The notes under the pieces were generated by a model that was not told the DNA's origin, searched no databases, and saw only the letters and a program-made list of their open reading frames with translations. From NCBI RefSeq assembly GCF_028471905.1, contig NZ_CP116902.1, forward strand, positions 2,082,501 to 2,146,500: a stretch of DNA of 64,000 nucleotides, given 5' to 3'. Positions 25,631 through 33,482 of this stretch are shown in pieces (within the stretch, counting starts at the first letter, position 1; every line of letters starts with the position of its first letter). The DNA comes from Aneurinibacillus uraniidurans (GTDB lineage: Bacteria > Bacillota > Bacilli > Aneurinibacillales > Aneurinibacillaceae). A program made the position numbers and the translations under genes.

Positions 25631-25640
25631 CTTTCCCCTG

Positions 25641-27014
25641 TTAGCTTGCTATTCTTTTCTCAGAAGCAGCTTCTTTCTCATCCTGTAGAAAACGTCTTGT
25701 TTCCATGACAATGACCCCACTTAGTCCAACCAATCCGATTAAGTTCGGAATCGCCATCAATCCATTCGCAATATCAGCGAATGTCCATACCAGTCCCAGT
25801 TTTAAATTCGCGCCCACCGCAATCATAACCACAAAAACATAGCGGTAGTAACGAACGGCTTTTGGACCGAACAAATACTGAATGCACTTCTCTCCATAAT
25901 ACGACCAGCCTAACATCGTAGAATACGCAAACAACACAATCGCAATGCCAAGAATCATACCGCCTGCACTGCCGAATACAGATTGAAACGCAAGTGTTGT
26001 TGCTTCTACTCCTGTTTTACCCGAATCCCAGGCACCGGTGGTAATTAATACGAGAGATGTAATCGTACATATAACAAACGTATCAAGAAACGTTCCGGTC
26101 ATCGATACAAGTGCTTGCTTGGCTGGCACATTCGTTCTTGCGGCGGCGGCTGCAATTGGTGCACTTCCGAGTCCGGCCTCGTTCGCAAATACGCCACGCG
26201 CCACCCCAATTTGAATCGCTGCGGCTACACCTGACCCAACAAATCCACCGACAGCTGCTGTACCATTAAAAGCCCCGGAGAAAATAAGCGAAAATGCCGT
26301 TGGAATTTGATCGATATGATAAAAAATAATAATCAGCCCGGCAATTACATAAAAAAGCGCTTTTACCGGAACGAAATAGCCAGTTACTCTCCCGATTTTC
26401 TTAACCCCGCCCAGAATAACGAGCGCTGTAAATATAGACATTAAGATGCCACTTGCAAGTGGAGGAATCGAAAAGTTAACGCGCATCGCCTCTGCAACCG
26501 AGTTACTTTGTACCATGTTCCCAATTCCGAAAGAAGCAGTAGCACCAAAAATTGCGAATAAAACAGCCAGCCATTTTTTCTTGAGGCCGTACTCCAAATA
26601 ATACATCGGACCGCCAGAGTATTCCCCATTTTCCCCTTTAACTCGATATTTCACCGCAAGAATGGCCTCGGAATATTTCGTCGCCATCCCAAACAAAGCC
26701 GTCATCCACATCCAAAATACCGCACCAGGACCACCAATTGATACGGCGGTAGCAACCCCGGCGATGTTCCCCGTCCCAATCGTTGCAGCCATGGCGGTCA
26801 TCAACGCCTGAAAGTGACTAATGTCCCCAGCCGAGGCTCCGTCCTGTGATTTCCCAAACGCCAGCTTATGGGCATCCCACAGCTTGAAGAACTGTAGTCC
26901 GCGCAAGCGCACAGTAAGCAGGATTCCTGTTCCTACCAGGAGTACCAGTGTAGGCAATCCCCAGACATAATGATTAATGAGTTCTAATACTTGACTTACC
27001 TTCTCCATCTCCAT
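25641..27014 (-). CDS. Amino acid:cation symporter, AGCS family (glycine/alanine)
   Basis: A 457-residue sodium/alanine-glycine symporter with about eleven membrane helices. Family signatures are visible: FQALMTAMAATIGTGNIAGVATA (about residues 63-85), GGPGAVFWMWMTALFGMATKYSEA and the GVARGVFANEAGLGSAPIA loop (about 265). A tandem glycine riboswitch lies upstream on the same strand, so glycine is the likely substrate or signal, and expression is expected to respond to glycine. Closest described B. subtilis relatives are AlsT and GlyT-type symporters. Cytoplasmic-membrane protein, monocistronic, with terminators on both sides. Confidence 0.93.
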   Translation of the reverse strand: MEMEKVSQVLELINHYVWGLPTLVLLVGTGILLTVRLRGLQFFKLWDAHKLAFGKSQDGASAGDISHFQALMTAMAATIGTGNIAGVATAVSIGGPGAVFWMWMTALFGMATKYSEAILAVKYRVKGENGEYSGGPMYYLEYGLKKKWLAVLFAIFGATASFGIGNMVQSNSVAEAMRVNFSIPPLASGILMSIFTALVILGGVKKIGRVTGYFVPVKALFYVIAGLIIIFYHIDQIPTAFSLIFSGAFNGTAAVGGFVGSGVAAAIQIGVARGVFANEAGLGSAPIAAAAARTNVPAKQALVSMTGTFLDTFVICTITSLVLITTGAWDSGKTGVEATTLAFQSVFGSAGGMILGIAIVLFAYSTMLGWSYYGEKCIQYLFGPKAVRYYRYVFVVMIAVGANLKLGLVWTFADIANGLMAIPNLIGLVGLSGVIVMETRRFLQDEKEAASEKRIAS

Positions 27015-27023
27015 TCCCCTTTA

Positions 27024-27062
27024 CAGAAAAAATAAAAAACCATTTCATTCATATGAAATGGT
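27024..27062 (-). terminator. Leader terminator of symporter (expression platform)
   Basis: ACCATTTCAT (27039-27048) / ATGAAATGGT (27053-27062), a perfect 10-bp stem with ATGA loop, followed on the minus strand by TTTTTTATTTTTT. It lies between the glycine riboswitch and the symporter start codon. Confidence 0.75.
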
Positions 27063-27082
27063 CTCTGGAGATACAAGGGATA

Positions 27083-27110
27083 GAAAAATAAACCGATTCG
27101 GCATCGGTTT
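27083..27110 (-). terminator. Second leader hairpin with T-run
   Basis: AAACCGAT (27090-27097) / ATCGGTTT (27103-27110) followed by ATTTTTC on the minus strand, just 3' of the glycine aptamers. With the hairpin at 27024-27062 this leader has two consecutive terminator-like stems. Confidence 0.6.
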
Positions 27111-27122
27111 TTCCTGTCGCTT

Positions 27123-27321
27123 GTCTCTGTCCTTTTACCTGAGAGATTATCTGCTGTGCAGATTTGCTCCTTCGGTGCTCTGTATCCTCCATGCCACTGG
27201 CAGGAGGGAGTCTCTCCAGAGATTCGTCCCCATGCAGTTCTACTTGTTATCCAAGACCTGAGAGTTTCAAAGCTGTCCGACCAGCTTCTTGCCCCATCGG
27301 TAGATCGGTTGATCTTCTCCT
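27123..27321 (-). ncRNA. Tandem glycine riboswitch
   Basis: On the minus strand two aptamers follow each other. Each has the conserved 3' signature: CTCTCAGG with GGAT near 27255-27266 in the first, and CTCTCAGGTAAAAGGACAGAG region in the second (27124-27144). The internal conserved parts GATGGGGCAA (first) and CACCGAAGGAGCAA (second), together with the GGAGAG start of the second, match the gcvT-type motif. It precedes the AGCS symporter gene by about 110 bases and terminator-like hairpins. Glycine binding normally permits read-through in Bacillus gcvT; the direction of control for this transporter is not shown here. Confidence 0.92.
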
Positions 27322-27405
27322 GTATGGTTCATCCGAATGCTATATGATTAACAAATAATAGTATAGACATTGATAAACAAATAAATCAAGATGTATTTTA
27401 TATTC

Positions 27406-27434
27406 TTGCTCGATTTTATTAAAAATGATAAAAT
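27406..27434 (+). promoter_or_regulatory. Sigma-A-type promoter of antiporter leader
   Basis: TTGCTC (27406-27411), 17-bp spacer, TAAAAT (27429-27434). Transcription would start about 27441 and give a leader of about 135 bases. Confidence 0.55.
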
Positions 27435-27465
27435 AATTACATAATTTCATGCATGGACCTTGGAG

Positions 27466-27528
27466 GAGCCTGTCAAACACGGGATTGTTCTATTCTTTTT
27501 TAGAGCCTGTGTTTCACAGGCTCTTTTT
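27466..27528 (+). promoter_or_regulatory. Attenuator-like leader of CPA2 antiporter
   Basis: A terminator AGAGCCTGTG / CACAGGCTCT (27502-27511 / 27515-27524) followed by TTTTT precedes the coding region. Two competing pairings exist upstream. GAGCCTGT occurs already at 27466-27473 and could pair with the same right arm. AAACACGGG (27475-27483) can pair with CCTGTGTTT (27506-27514) over 9 bp with one G-U. This is the geometry of a transcription attenuator. The sensing domain would be under 70 bases; I do not recognise the class. Confidence 0.65.
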
Positions 27529-27577
27529 ATGTTTTTTGGTCTACTTTCACAAACTACAACAGAAAGGTGGAAAAAGA

Positions 27578-28732
27578 ATGCTTGTTCTAACATTAGCACT
27601 TATTTTAATCGCTTCTAAAATTGCTGGAGATGTGAGCGTACGGCTTGGTCAGCCGTCTGTGTTAGGAAAGTTAGTCATTGGAATTGTATTAGGGCCCGCT
27701 ATGCTAGGCTGGATCCACGATACGGAAATACTGCATGAGATAAGCCAGATCGGGGTAATCTTATTGATGTTTATCGCTGGATTGGAAACCGATGTAGATG
27801 AATTCAAGCGATCTGGCAAAGCATCGACGTATGTCGGAATGGCAGGAATTCTGCTGCCGCTTGGGGCCGGTTATCTTGCAGGGCTATTTATGAACTATTC
27901 TTCTTTACAAGCGCTGTTTCTTGGATTATTATTATCTGCTACTAGTGTAAGCATCTCCGTTCAGGCACTGAAGGAAATGGGAAGTTTGAACACCAAAGAA
28001 GGGGTAACAATTCTCGGCGCAGCTGTAATTGATGATATTGTCGTAATTATTGCACTGGCTTTCCTGATGAGCATGGCAGGTGGCGAAGTCAGTCTAAGTA
28101 TGGTTATTGGCAAAAAGGTCGCATTCTTTGCTATTGCGATTCTCGTAGGATGGAAGATCGTGCCGTGGGTGCTGAAGAAGTTTGCTCCGCTGCGCGTAAC
28201 AGAATCAGTTGTGTCAGCAGGATTAATCATTTGCTTTACGTTTGCGTATATGGCGGAGTATGCAGGTATTGCAGCCATTATCGGGGCTTATATTGCCGGG
28301 GTTGCCATTAGTGTAACAGACTATAAGCATGAAGTTTTTGAGAAAGTGGAGACAATTAGTTATTCGATTTTTGTACCGGTGTTTTTCACATCGATTGGCA
28401 TTGCAGTAGAATTTAGTGGCCTTGGAGACCAGATTGGTCTGATCGTAGGGTTAAGTGTACTGGCAATCGTGACGAAGCTATTCGGTGGAGCGCTTGGAGC
28501 TAAGTTGGCTGGTTTTCAATGGCGAAGTTCAATGGGGATCGGATCGGCGATGGTATCGCGTGGTGAGGTAGCATTAATTATTGCAGGGATTGGACTGGAA
28601 GCGAACCTGTTGAGTACGGAGTTGTTTTCGATTCTTGTAGTCGTTGTATTGGTTACAACAATTGTGACTCCTCCAATGATGAAGTTGTTTTTCATGAATA
28701 AAATGGGGCAGGAACAGAAGTCTTTTGACTAG
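27578..28732 (+). CDS. CPA2-family cation:proton antiporter (KefB-like membrane domain)
   Basis: A 384-residue membrane protein with about twelve helices, of the monovalent cation:proton antiporter-2 family. Conserved parts: IASKIAGDVSVRLGQPSVLGKLVIGIVLGP near the N-terminus, GVILLMFIAGLETD (about residue 64), the ATSVSISVQALKEMG segment (about 127) and GAAVIDDIVVI with the transport acidic pair (about 150). It has no C-terminal TrkA-N or TrkA-C domain. ATG at 27578 was chosen because AAAGGTGG precedes it; the frame opens upstream through the leader terminator, which cannot be coding. Na+/H+ or K+/H+ exchange is likely. The attenuator-like leader suggests ion- or metabolite-dependent control. 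Confidence 0.88.
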   Translation: MLVLTLALILIASKIAGDVSVRLGQPSVLGKLVIGIVLGPAMLGWIHDTEILHEISQIGVILLMFIAGLETDVDEFKRSGKASTYVGMAGILLPLGAGYLAGLFMNYSSLQALFLGLLLSATSVSISVQALKEMGSLNTKEGVTILGAAVIDDIVVIIALAFLMSMAGGEVSLSMVIGKKVAFFAIAILVGWKIVPWVLKKFAPLRVTESVVSAGLIICFTFAYMAEYAGIAAIIGAYIAGVAISVTDYKHEVFEKVETISYSIFVPVFFTSIGIAVEFSGLGDQIGLIVGLSVLAIVTKLFGGALGAKLAGFQWRSSMGIGSAMVSRGEVALIIAGIGLEANLLSTELFSILVVVVLVTTIVTPPMMKLFFMNKMGQEQKSFD

Positions 28733-28747
28733 TTCTACACCAATAAC

Positions 28748-28772
28748 AAAGGACGGCATATAGCCGTCCTTT
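28748..28772. terminator. Bidirectional terminator
   Basis: AAAGGACGGC (28748-28757) / GCCGTCCTTT (28763-28772), perfect 10-bp stem with a 5-base loop between convergent genes. Confidence 0.8.
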
Positions 28773-28807
28773 GATTCGTTAATTTTCCCCTTATCGTACA
28801 TCAAGTT

Positions 28808-29170
28808 TTATATAAAACTTAAGCCTACTCCAATAAGATAAGGAACAAGCCAGATCCCCCAGACTGATAAGCTAAAGGTATGAAACCGGGTGACACGTTC
28901 TTTGTTTTTTGTAAAGTAAACAACCGTAGCCCACAAAGCGTGAATTAGCATAAGGACAAGGGCCGTTATTCCGGTCACTGCATGCAAGTTCAAAGAGTGA
29001 GCCGTGCTTAACTTTTCCATAAACGTTGTGCCAAGTGTATCGAATAATAACCCACCCCAGAAAAACAGAAGATGTTTTCCTTTTAACTGTCCGGCTCTCC
29101 GTTCACTCCACACACCAATTGTATACAAAACTAATGCTACATTAATAAAAACAACCGCAAATGTTAACAT
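28808..29170 (-). CDS. HsmA-family membrane protein
   Basis: A 120-residue protein with four predicted helices. The pattern VALVLYTIGVWSERRAGxLKGKHLLFFWGGLLFDTLGTTFMEKL, conserved His residues in helices 2-4 (NLHAVTG, LIHALWA, RFHTFSLSVWGIWLVPYLIG) and overall length match the HsmA family (TIGR03987). The buried His residues are consistent with heme or metal binding, but this is inference. Function in the cell is unknown. Monocistronic; a ribosome binding site GGAGAG is just upstream. Confidence 0.8.
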   Translation of the reverse strand: MLTFAVVFINVALVLYTIGVWSERRAGQLKGKHLLFFWGGLLFDTLGTTFMEKLSTAHSLNLHAVTGITALVLMLIHALWATVVYFTKNKERVTRFHTFSLSVWGIWLVPYLIGVGLSFI

Positions 29171-29268
29171 GTTTTCCTCTCCTGTTCATCTCTTTGTTGA
29201 TAAAGGATATCTGATTGAGATCATTATAAGCTCTCAATATGAATAGAAGATGAACAGCATATTGTGAT

Positions 29269-29326
29269 ACGGGTATTTTTTTTGTTTGGGTTGTGGTTGG
29301 GAGATTGTGTGGTTTTGTTTTTGTAC
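29269..29326 (+). other. G/T-rich, nearly C-free stretch in a 347-bp gap
   Basis: The gap 29171-29517 contains no ORF I can support. Within it a 58-base G/T-rich run has GGG, GGG, GG and GGG clusters separated by T-rich spacers, a weak quadruplex-like pattern. The rest is AT-rich, with TTGACT at 29466 as a possible -35 element for the downstream gene. Confidence 0.3.
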
Positions 29327-29517
29327 GCAGTATTTTAAAACTTTACCTGCTCTTCAAGATGTGTTTTTTGTTCATTTATAGTTTTTTACTAATCTAACCG
29401 TTAGCGTACTAACATTTTTCATAAAATAATCTTTTTATTTTAATTATTATCTATATATAATATAGTTGACTGATCATTCGCTCATAATTGTGTATTTATT
29501 GATTTAAGGAGGTACTT

Positions 29518-30486
29518 ATGCAAAAGTCCCGTATCATTTTCTTTGAGAGAGAATTCCCAAGTGCAAACATGATTCTTATTCAGGATCAGCTCCCGATCCT
29601 TATTGATACCGGTTTTGGGAGTGATGCGAAAGATACAGAGCAATTAATTAAGGAAGCGGGCACTTCACCAGAGGAATTACACCTTATTGTGAACACGCAT
29701 TATCATAGTGATCATGTAGGAGGCAATTTTCATCTTCAAAAAAATTATGGTGTTATGATTGCTGCTCATAAATGGGAAGCCGATTTAATTAATTCTTGTG
29801 ACCCTGAAGCTTGTAGTGCAGAGTGGTTAGATCAGCCTGTAGAACCTTATCGAGTCGATATAAATCTCTCAGATAACGATGAGATCATTACAGGAAGTCG
29901 AACCTTGAAGGTCCTGCACACACCGGGACATACGTTAGGCCATATATCTTTATATGAACCTGATGAAGGGATATTAATTTGTGGAGATCTCTTTTACAAA
30001 AATGATATCGGATGGATCAATATCTTTCGAGAAGGCGTTGCATCCGTCCAACGATCGATAGAAAGTTTAGACCGGTTATCAGTGCTCCCGATTCAACAGG
30101 CTTATCCAGGACATGGTCCTCAAATAGAGAATCCTCTGGCTGCGATTGATGCCGCAAGGGAACGGTTTGAAAAGTGGCTTAGAACGCCAGAAAAAATTTC
30201 ATGGCATGCCTGTAAAAGAATTTTTGCATACGCATTAATCATTAAAAACGGTTTGGCAAAAGAAGAAATCAATAACTACCTATTAAAATGTGGTTGGTTC
30301 CAAGATTTTGCCCGCTACTCTTTCCAGCTTCAGCCTGAAGAATTTGTTCATATCCTGCTCGATGAAATGGTTCGTTCCGGAGCAGCAAGCTGGCACAATA
30401 ATCATTTAATCGCAACCACCCCATACCAAGTACCACCAAAGGAATGGATGAATAAAAATATAAAGCCGAAAGATTGGAGAACCTAA
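29518..30486 (+). CDS. Metallo-beta-lactamase-fold hydrolase
   Basis: A 322-residue cytoplasmic MBL-fold protein. Metal-binding motifs in order: NTHYHSDHVGG (about residues 59-69), HTPGHTLGHIS (about 137), CGDLFYKND (about 157) and a late PGHGP (about 197). The extra C-terminal region of about 100 residues after the core (KISWHACKRIFAYALI...) is a helical substrate-side domain like that of lactonases and glyoxalase-II-like enzymes. Start ATG follows AGGAGG. It probably hydrolyses a thioester or lactone; substrate unknown. Monocistronic. Confidence 0.85.
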   Translation: MQKSRIIFFEREFPSANMILIQDQLPILIDTGFGSDAKDTEQLIKEAGTSPEELHLIVNTHYHSDHVGGNFHLQKNYGVMIAAHKWEADLINSCDPEACSAEWLDQPVEPYRVDINLSDNDEIITGSRTLKVLHTPGHTLGHISLYEPDEGILICGDLFYKNDIGWINIFREGVASVQRSIESLDRLSVLPIQQAYPGHGPQIENPLAAIDAARERFEKWLRTPEKISWHACKRIFAYALIIKNGLAKEEINNYLLKCGWFQDFARYSFQLQPEEFVHILLDEMVRSGAASWHNNHLIATTPYQVPPKEWMNKNIKPKDWRT

Positions 30487-30544
30487 GATTATCTCACTTA
30501 ACTAAAAGAGGAAAATAAATTCACTTCCCCTTCTACTTACGAAA

Positions 30545-30596
30545 AACGAGCGGCTTATCACCTGCTGAGGTATCAGCAGGTGATAAGCCGCTCGTT
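30545..30596 (-). terminator. Very long perfect hairpin, terminator of NADAR gene
   Basis: 24-bp perfect arms (30545-30568 / 30573-30596) with a GGTA loop. On the minus strand it is followed by TTTTTC, so it can serve the minus-strand genes. On the plus strand it is followed by AAAA only. A perfect stem of this length is unusual for a terminator. Confidence 0.75.
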
Positions 30597-30618
30597 AAAA
30601 GCGTAGGAAAAATCGTTT

Positions 30619-31110
30619 TTATTCTTTTTCCTCCATTAAATCTTCCCGTACTTTTGTTAAAATTTCACCTAACCAGTTAGTTCCTAGCCATTTCGTCCGA
30701 TCCAATATTCTTGGATCATCTTCACTTAATCCCACACCCCAAATTCGATCAACCGGACTTGCCTCTACAATGGTTGTTCCTGCCGTAGCCAATAATTTTT
30801 TCTTTAGCTCTACGTTTTGCGAAAACTTTGCGTAACTTCCATCATAGACAATTTGCTTGCAAGCTTGTTCCCACTTTTTTTGATCAAAATTCTTTACTTT
30901 ACGACCGAGCTTCTTTTGTTCGTTAGGCGATTTCGTTTGTAATATTTTTTGAGCAATGGTTTCATCATTAAATAATTTTGCTTTTTGATACATCATATAC
31001 TGCTCAGCACAATTAAACACAATATTATTCACACAAAATGTGCCTGGATACCATTGAGAAAAAGGTGATTTAGATCGCCAAAAAAATGTGAACTTCTCCA
31101 TATAACTCAT
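30619..31110 (-). CDS. NADAR-family protein (YbiA-like N-glycosidase)
   Basis: A 163-residue NADAR (DUF1768) protein. Visible features: FFWRSKSPFSQWYPGTF at the N-terminus, FNCAEQYMMYQKAKLF (about residue 31), KVKNFDQKKWEQ, then WGVGLSEDDPRI (about 124) and GTNWLGEILTKVRE (about 142), covering the whole fold. Members cleave glycosidic bonds of riboflavin-pathway intermediates or of ADP-ribosylated substrates. It follows the SprT-like gene by 16 bp on the same strand and is probably cotranscribed. No ADP-ribosyltransferase (DarT-like) gene is beside it, so a toxin-antitoxin role is not supported. Confidence 0.9.
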   Translation of the reverse strand: MSYMEKFTFFWRSKSPFSQWYPGTFCVNNIVFNCAEQYMMYQKAKLFNDETIAQKILQTKSPNEQKKLGRKVKNFDQKKWEQACKQIVYDGSYAKFSQNVELKKKLLATAGTTIVEASPVDRIWGVGLSEDDPRILDRTKWLGTNWLGEILTKVREDLMEEKE

Positions 31111-31126
31111 ATCTCTCCTCTACAAA

Positions 31127-31780
31127 TTATTTTTGCACTTCTACCCGCAGCCCATTTGGAAAAATAAGCACATACGAGCCAAAATCAAGCGCCTGCTTAC
31201 AGCAACGGCTCATCAGCTTCTTGCGATTTTTCTTTTCAAGCCCGGTGAATGTCCCACAAACCGAGCAGTGCGTTTCATAGCCTTCCTGCATCGCCAATGC
31301 GTATAACGGAGCACCAATCCGCCTGCATTCTTCTTTAAAAGCAGCGTCTTCATCCCGGAATGGTTTGCCTTCGATAAACAAATGATAATGAGCCAGCTCA
31401 TGTTTCAATGTAGCAATCACGTGCCGAGCACCAAACTGGTTGTACTGCCACATGCTCTGAATAATGCGCAGCGGTTTATGGGCTCGCGGATCAAACATGA
31501 AATAACCGGCCGCATTTTTCAGTGACTTATCCCACTCAATCGGAATTTTGCATGGACGTCCGTAGTAGGTAAGACTAAGCTGATTGCCGATCTGGGCCAG
31601 TTCTTTGTGATCGCTTGTATCAATCGTCTGTCTTGTGACAAGTCGTTTGAGACGATTGATATGTTCAAGAGCTTCCTCATACGAAAGCTGAACTAATAAA
31701 GAATCAGGCTTCTCCCCTGCTTCTAACACAAGAGAGTATAAGTATTTCATCATTAGGGCAGTAGGTTTTATATCATTCAT
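31127..31780 (-). CDS. SprT-like zinc metalloprotein
   Basis: A 217-residue protein with the SprT-like domain: the zinc site HELAHYH (about residue 125) with a downstream acidic/His region, and a C-terminal Cys cluster (HCSVCGTFTG and SRCCKQ, about 170-195) typical of the SprT zinc ribbon. It resembles the SprT family of putative metalloproteases related to DNA-protein-crosslink protease Spartan. It has no signal peptide. It precedes the NADAR gene in a two-gene unit and has its own ribosome binding site. Substrate unknown. Confidence 0.85.
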   Translation of the reverse strand: MNDIKPTALMMKYLYSLVLEAGEKPDSLLVQLSYEEALEHINRLKRLVTRQTIDTSDHKELAQIGNQLSLTYYGRPCKIPIEWDKSLKNAAGYFMFDPRAHKPLRIIQSMWQYNQFGARHVIATLKHELAHYHLFIEGKPFRDEDAAFKEECRRIGAPLYALAMQEGYETHCSVCGTFTGLEKKNRKKLMSRCCKQALDFGSYVLIFPNGLRVEVQK

Positions 31781-31883
31781 ACCTATTATTGTAAGAGAGC
31801 GATCTCATTCTCGCAACACATTCAACGCCTATGGTATAATCGAAACGCACAAAGAATCTAACTGAACTGAAATGGAGATGTCC

Positions 31884-32348
31884 ATGTTACCATTTGAAGA
31901 AAAGCTCGCAGTTATTGAATCATTCCCTGAATTGCAGCGGAAAAACGTCTCGCTTGGACGAGTAAATTTTCACTATGATGAAAGCATATTTGACAAAAAA
32001 ATCGTCGTGTATCATCTGCATCCGAACGGAAATGGCTTTGTTTACACCGGACAGCTGCCGGGCTATGAATCAGATGATCGAGGTTTAACAAATATTCGCG
32101 ACTATTCCGCAGCGGATCTTCGCTCTTTAATCAAGTCGTCCATTGATTCCTTATCATCTCACCATACATCGGCTGTTACAGAAGATGGACAGGAAGAACG
32201 TTGGGCAGGGCCGGATCAACATATACTTGTACTTATGTATGAAAACGAGCTATGGAATGTATATACCGGATTGAATCTGGAAGCTTCTTTTGAGTCGTAT
32301 GACGAAGCAGAACAATATCTACGTGAAGAAGGCTTTCATCGCCTGTAG
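31884..32348 (+). CDS. Conserved hypothetical protein
   Basis: A 154-residue soluble protein of mixed composition with no signal peptide or membrane segment. I do not recognise its family. It has an aromatic- and acidic-rich C-terminal half (DQHILVLMYENELWNVYTG, then EQYLREEGFHRL). ATG at 31884 was chosen because GGAG lies 6 bases upstream; an in-frame ATG at 31872 has a poorer site. It is read divergently from the SprT-like gene and ends before a long hairpin terminator. Confidence 0.7.
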   Translation: MLPFEEKLAVIESFPELQRKNVSLGRVNFHYDESIFDKKIVVYHLHPNGNGFVYTGQLPGYESDDRGLTNIRDYSAADLRSLIKSSIDSLSSHHTSAVTEDGQEERWAGPDQHILVLMYENELWNVYTGLNLEASFESYDEAEQYLREEGFHRL

Positions 32349-32354
32349 ATAATA

Positions 32355-32420
32355 AAAGATCCACCTGTTAGGAAAATGGTGTAGGCTGTATCAGCCCCAT
32401 TTCTAGGCAGGTGGATTTTT
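32355..32420. terminator. Long hairpin terminator
   Basis: CCACCTG...GAAAATGG / CCATTTC...CAGGTGG, with CCACCTG at 32361-32367 and CAGGTGG at 32408-32414, followed by ATTTTTG. Serves the upstream gene and possibly the convergent pseudogene. Confidence 0.65.
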
Positions 32421-32430
32421 GTTGTCATCA

Positions 32431-33261
32431 TTATACGGTTTTCTGCACGAGCTGTAGCAACTTATCGGACGTATGCGAAATTGTATCAAAAGTTGCTTTC
32501 ATTTCTTCCGATGTTGCCGCATTTTCTCGCGCATGAGCAGCAATTCGCTGAATGGATTCATTTATGTACGTGATGGAAGCAATAATATTCTCCAGCTGGT
32601 TTGCGATGTCGTCCGTTGAAGATCGACTTTGTTCTGACATTGTTTGAATTTCTTTCGCCACTACTGAGAAGCCTCGTCCTTGCTCTCCGGCCCGCGCCGC
32701 TTCAATGGACGCATTAAGCCCAAGAATTTTAGATTGTGTTTAAATTTTCTGAATAAACGAAAGCACATTATTTATTTCTTGAATGTCACTCTTTACGGAT
32801 AACGAGCGATTCGATAATTCTTCTACATGAACGGCTACATCATGAGAAGCATGTGCAATATGATCGGTTGTTGAGGTCAAATCGGTAATCGCGATCACTA
32901 AGTCGCTCGAAGCTAAACGGATCGTATCCAGTTTTTCGTTGGAAACGACCGCACTAAAAATCGCAATGAGTTCCCCATTATCAAATATAGGAATAGCGGT
33001 AGATATGTAGGAAAACCCGTATTTTTCTACCCCTCGTTCTTCGCGTAATGGATGGGTAACTTTTGTACGCCATACTTTTTCCACAACTGTTCCTTTTATA
33101 TTTTCGATACGTGTTCCGAGTGGGAGTTTAAAATCTAACTTTTCTCCTGGCAAATACCCGATTAGTTTTTCATGGTCATACAGCAAAAGGCACGTATCTT
33201 CCGGGTAACCGGCCTGATAAATTTTCATAACATCTATGATGCTTTGGAGTAGTGGGTTCAC
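32431..33261 (-). pseudogene. Soluble chemoreceptor (YfmS-like) interrupted by an in-frame stop
   Basis: One continuous frame from GTG at 33261 (AAAGG 8 bases upstream) to 32431 except for a single TAA at 32740-32742. N-terminal part: a cytoplasmic sensor (CLLLYDHEKLIGYLPGEK..., with PLGTRIENIKGTVVEKVWRT), followed by a helical linker (NNVLSFIQKI). Immediately after the stop, in the same frame, comes the signalling tip [19 protein letters not shown] and then [16 protein letters not shown]. Without the stop it would be about 276 residues, the size of B. subtilis YfmS, a soluble chemoreceptor. The downstream part is as well conserved as the upstream part, so the stop is recent or is read through. 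No membrane segment. Confidence 0.85.
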
Positions 33262-33370
33262 ATTCGTCACCTTTCTATCTTTTTAAAAGTATTTAGATCA
33301 TTATGCTATGATTTAATTGGTAAAGTGTAGTAATAAATTAAAAAACTAGGTATGTGGGTCTATTTACATA

Positions 33371-33454
33371 TTGTAGTTCAAGGAAAAGTTTGTATAATAT
33401 TCGAAGTAAACTTATAGTTTGATAAAAATAAACTTTCTTGACCGCAAGTTTACT
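33371..33454 (+). promoter_or_regulatory. Promoter and candidate operators of the polyamine operon
   Basis: TTGTAG (33371-33376), 16-bp spacer, TATAAT (33393-33398). Just downstream lie AGTAAACTT (33405-33413) and its inverted partner AAGTTTACT (33446-33454), with further related AAACTT/AGTTTG half-sites between. This cluster between -10 and the start is a probable binding region for the cupin regulator. Confidence 0.55.
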
Positions 33455-33482
33455 CCAGGTGAACAAAGTGAAGGAGAATACC

